Positions 38,677-39,092 of a stretch of DNA of 39,092 bases are shown piece after piece. Made by a program: the position numbers and the translations under genes. The notes under the pieces are model-generated. The model was not told where the DNA came from and did not search any database. It saw only the letters and a program-made list of their open reading frames with translations. Source of the stretch: an uncultured Alphaproteobacteria bacterium. Lineage in GTDB: Bacteria > Pseudomonadota > Alphaproteobacteria > Micropepsales > Micropepsaceae. The stretch covers positions 1,501 through 40,592 of the forward strand of contig CADEFU010000019.1 of the NCBI GenBank assembly GCA_902826695.1, in the 5' to 3' direction. Position 1 is the first letter of the stretch. Every line of letters starts with the position of its first letter.

Positions 38677-39092
38677 ATCATCCCCACCACGCGCCGCTTG
38701 GCGTCTGAATTGCCCTCGATATACCGCTGCGTGACCACGAGTGACCTGTGCCCGGCGAGCTGTTGCACGTCGCGAATCGACCCGCCCGCCGATGTGATCT
38801 TGGTTGCGAGCCGGGTGATGAACGTGCGCCGCCCGCTGTGGCTGGACGCGCCCTCAAATCCCAAAGACCTGTAGAGCCTCTTAAACCGCTGGGCGATGGC
38901 CTTGCCGTTTGTCCGTGTGCCGCGGCTGTTGCGGACCACATAGCCGCTCCGATCGGCAGCCTTGGCAAGCTCGCCCGCAATGTCCGGGTGCATGGGGATT
39001 TGACGCCCGCCGCTTTTGCCCTTGGTTGCCACATCTGGCAGGGCGATGGCATCGGCAAGCGCGCCCTCTGCATCCGTGACCATAGGCCAGGT
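38673..39092 (-). CDS. int: Tyrosine recombinase, catalytic C-terminal domain
   Basis: Open frame runs off the right edge. Seen: ATKGKSGG (catalytic Lys of the beta hairpin), HSGRR (H-x-x-R), LAGHRSLVVTQRYI (His and nucleophile Tyr). The core-binding domain and the first catalytic Arg (usually in a GLR-x-x-E motif just before the TW-x-MVTDAEG stretch) are not in the window. If the right edge is joined to base 1, the CAT at 1-3 gives an in-frame ATG, followed by TWPMV, with GGAGGAG seven bases upstream and the DUF4326 stop one base before, for a 140-residue protein. Otherwise the N-terminal part lies outside. Confidence 0.85.
   Translation of the reverse strand, partial: TWPMVTDAEGALADAIALPDVATKGKSGGRQIPMHPDIAGELAKAADRSGYVVRNSRGTRTNGKAIAQRFKRLYRSLGFEGASSHSGRRTFITRLATKITSAGGSIRDVQQLAGHRSLVVTQRYIEGNSDAKRRVVGMI

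Noticed and set aside
1..39092. tRNA genes or CRISPR arrays
   Set aside because: I saw no cloverleaf-like sequence with TTCRA arm and no regularly spaced repeats; a tRNAscan or CRISPR-finder run would settle it.

Overview
The window looks like a complete temperate podophage genome of an alphaproteobacterial host, most likely circular or circularly permuted and opened inside the integrase gene. Base use is GC-rich. Capsid and tail genes are laid out as in T7-type podoviruses: portal, scaffold, capsid, tail tubular proteins A and B, internal virion proteins, and a T7-type tail-fibre N-terminus. Control is instead lambda-like, with divergent repressor and Cro genes, operators, an integrase, and a RusA/replication-initiator module. 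I see no phage RNA polymerase and no DNA polymerase. Hints of the host are a GcrA-like HTH protein, two GapR/DUF2312 proteins, and scarce GANTC sites (the CcrM methylation site).

Layout. 5-4292 (minus) is a leftward early operon of small, mostly overlapping genes. It starts at a promoter at 4601-4629 and includes an HNH nuclease, an exported HELTH protein and several zinc-ribbon proteins. If position 39092 is joined to position 1, the operon continues into a 140-residue integrase catalytic domain and five further small genes, ending at 37810. 4293-5246 is the immunity region: a perfect 17-bp inverted repeat carrying two operators, the repressor, and a third operator in the Cro promoter. 5247-10724 (plus) holds Cro, membrane proteins, RusA, the GcrA-like protein, a C5-cytosine and an N6-adenine methyltransferase, a replication initiator with origin-like repeats inside it, two GapR paralogues and two small proteins. 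10757-37772 (plus) is the late region: terminase, portal, head and fibre-like proteins, a free-standing HNH nuclease, scaffold, capsid, tail tubes, internal virion proteins, tail fibre and lysis genes including a nested Rz/Rz1 pair. A minus-strand lipoprotein gene at 34253-34657 interrupts it.

The most notable non-coding signal is a 9-mer, CGCGAGTCA. I find it seven times, always on the plus strand, always between genes, and always in the late region. Five copies are followed nine bases later by TA, as part of a -10-like element. Each contains GAGTC, a GANTC site. My leading hypothesis is that these are phage late promoters that read the host GcrA/CcrM system or the phage's own GcrA-like protein.
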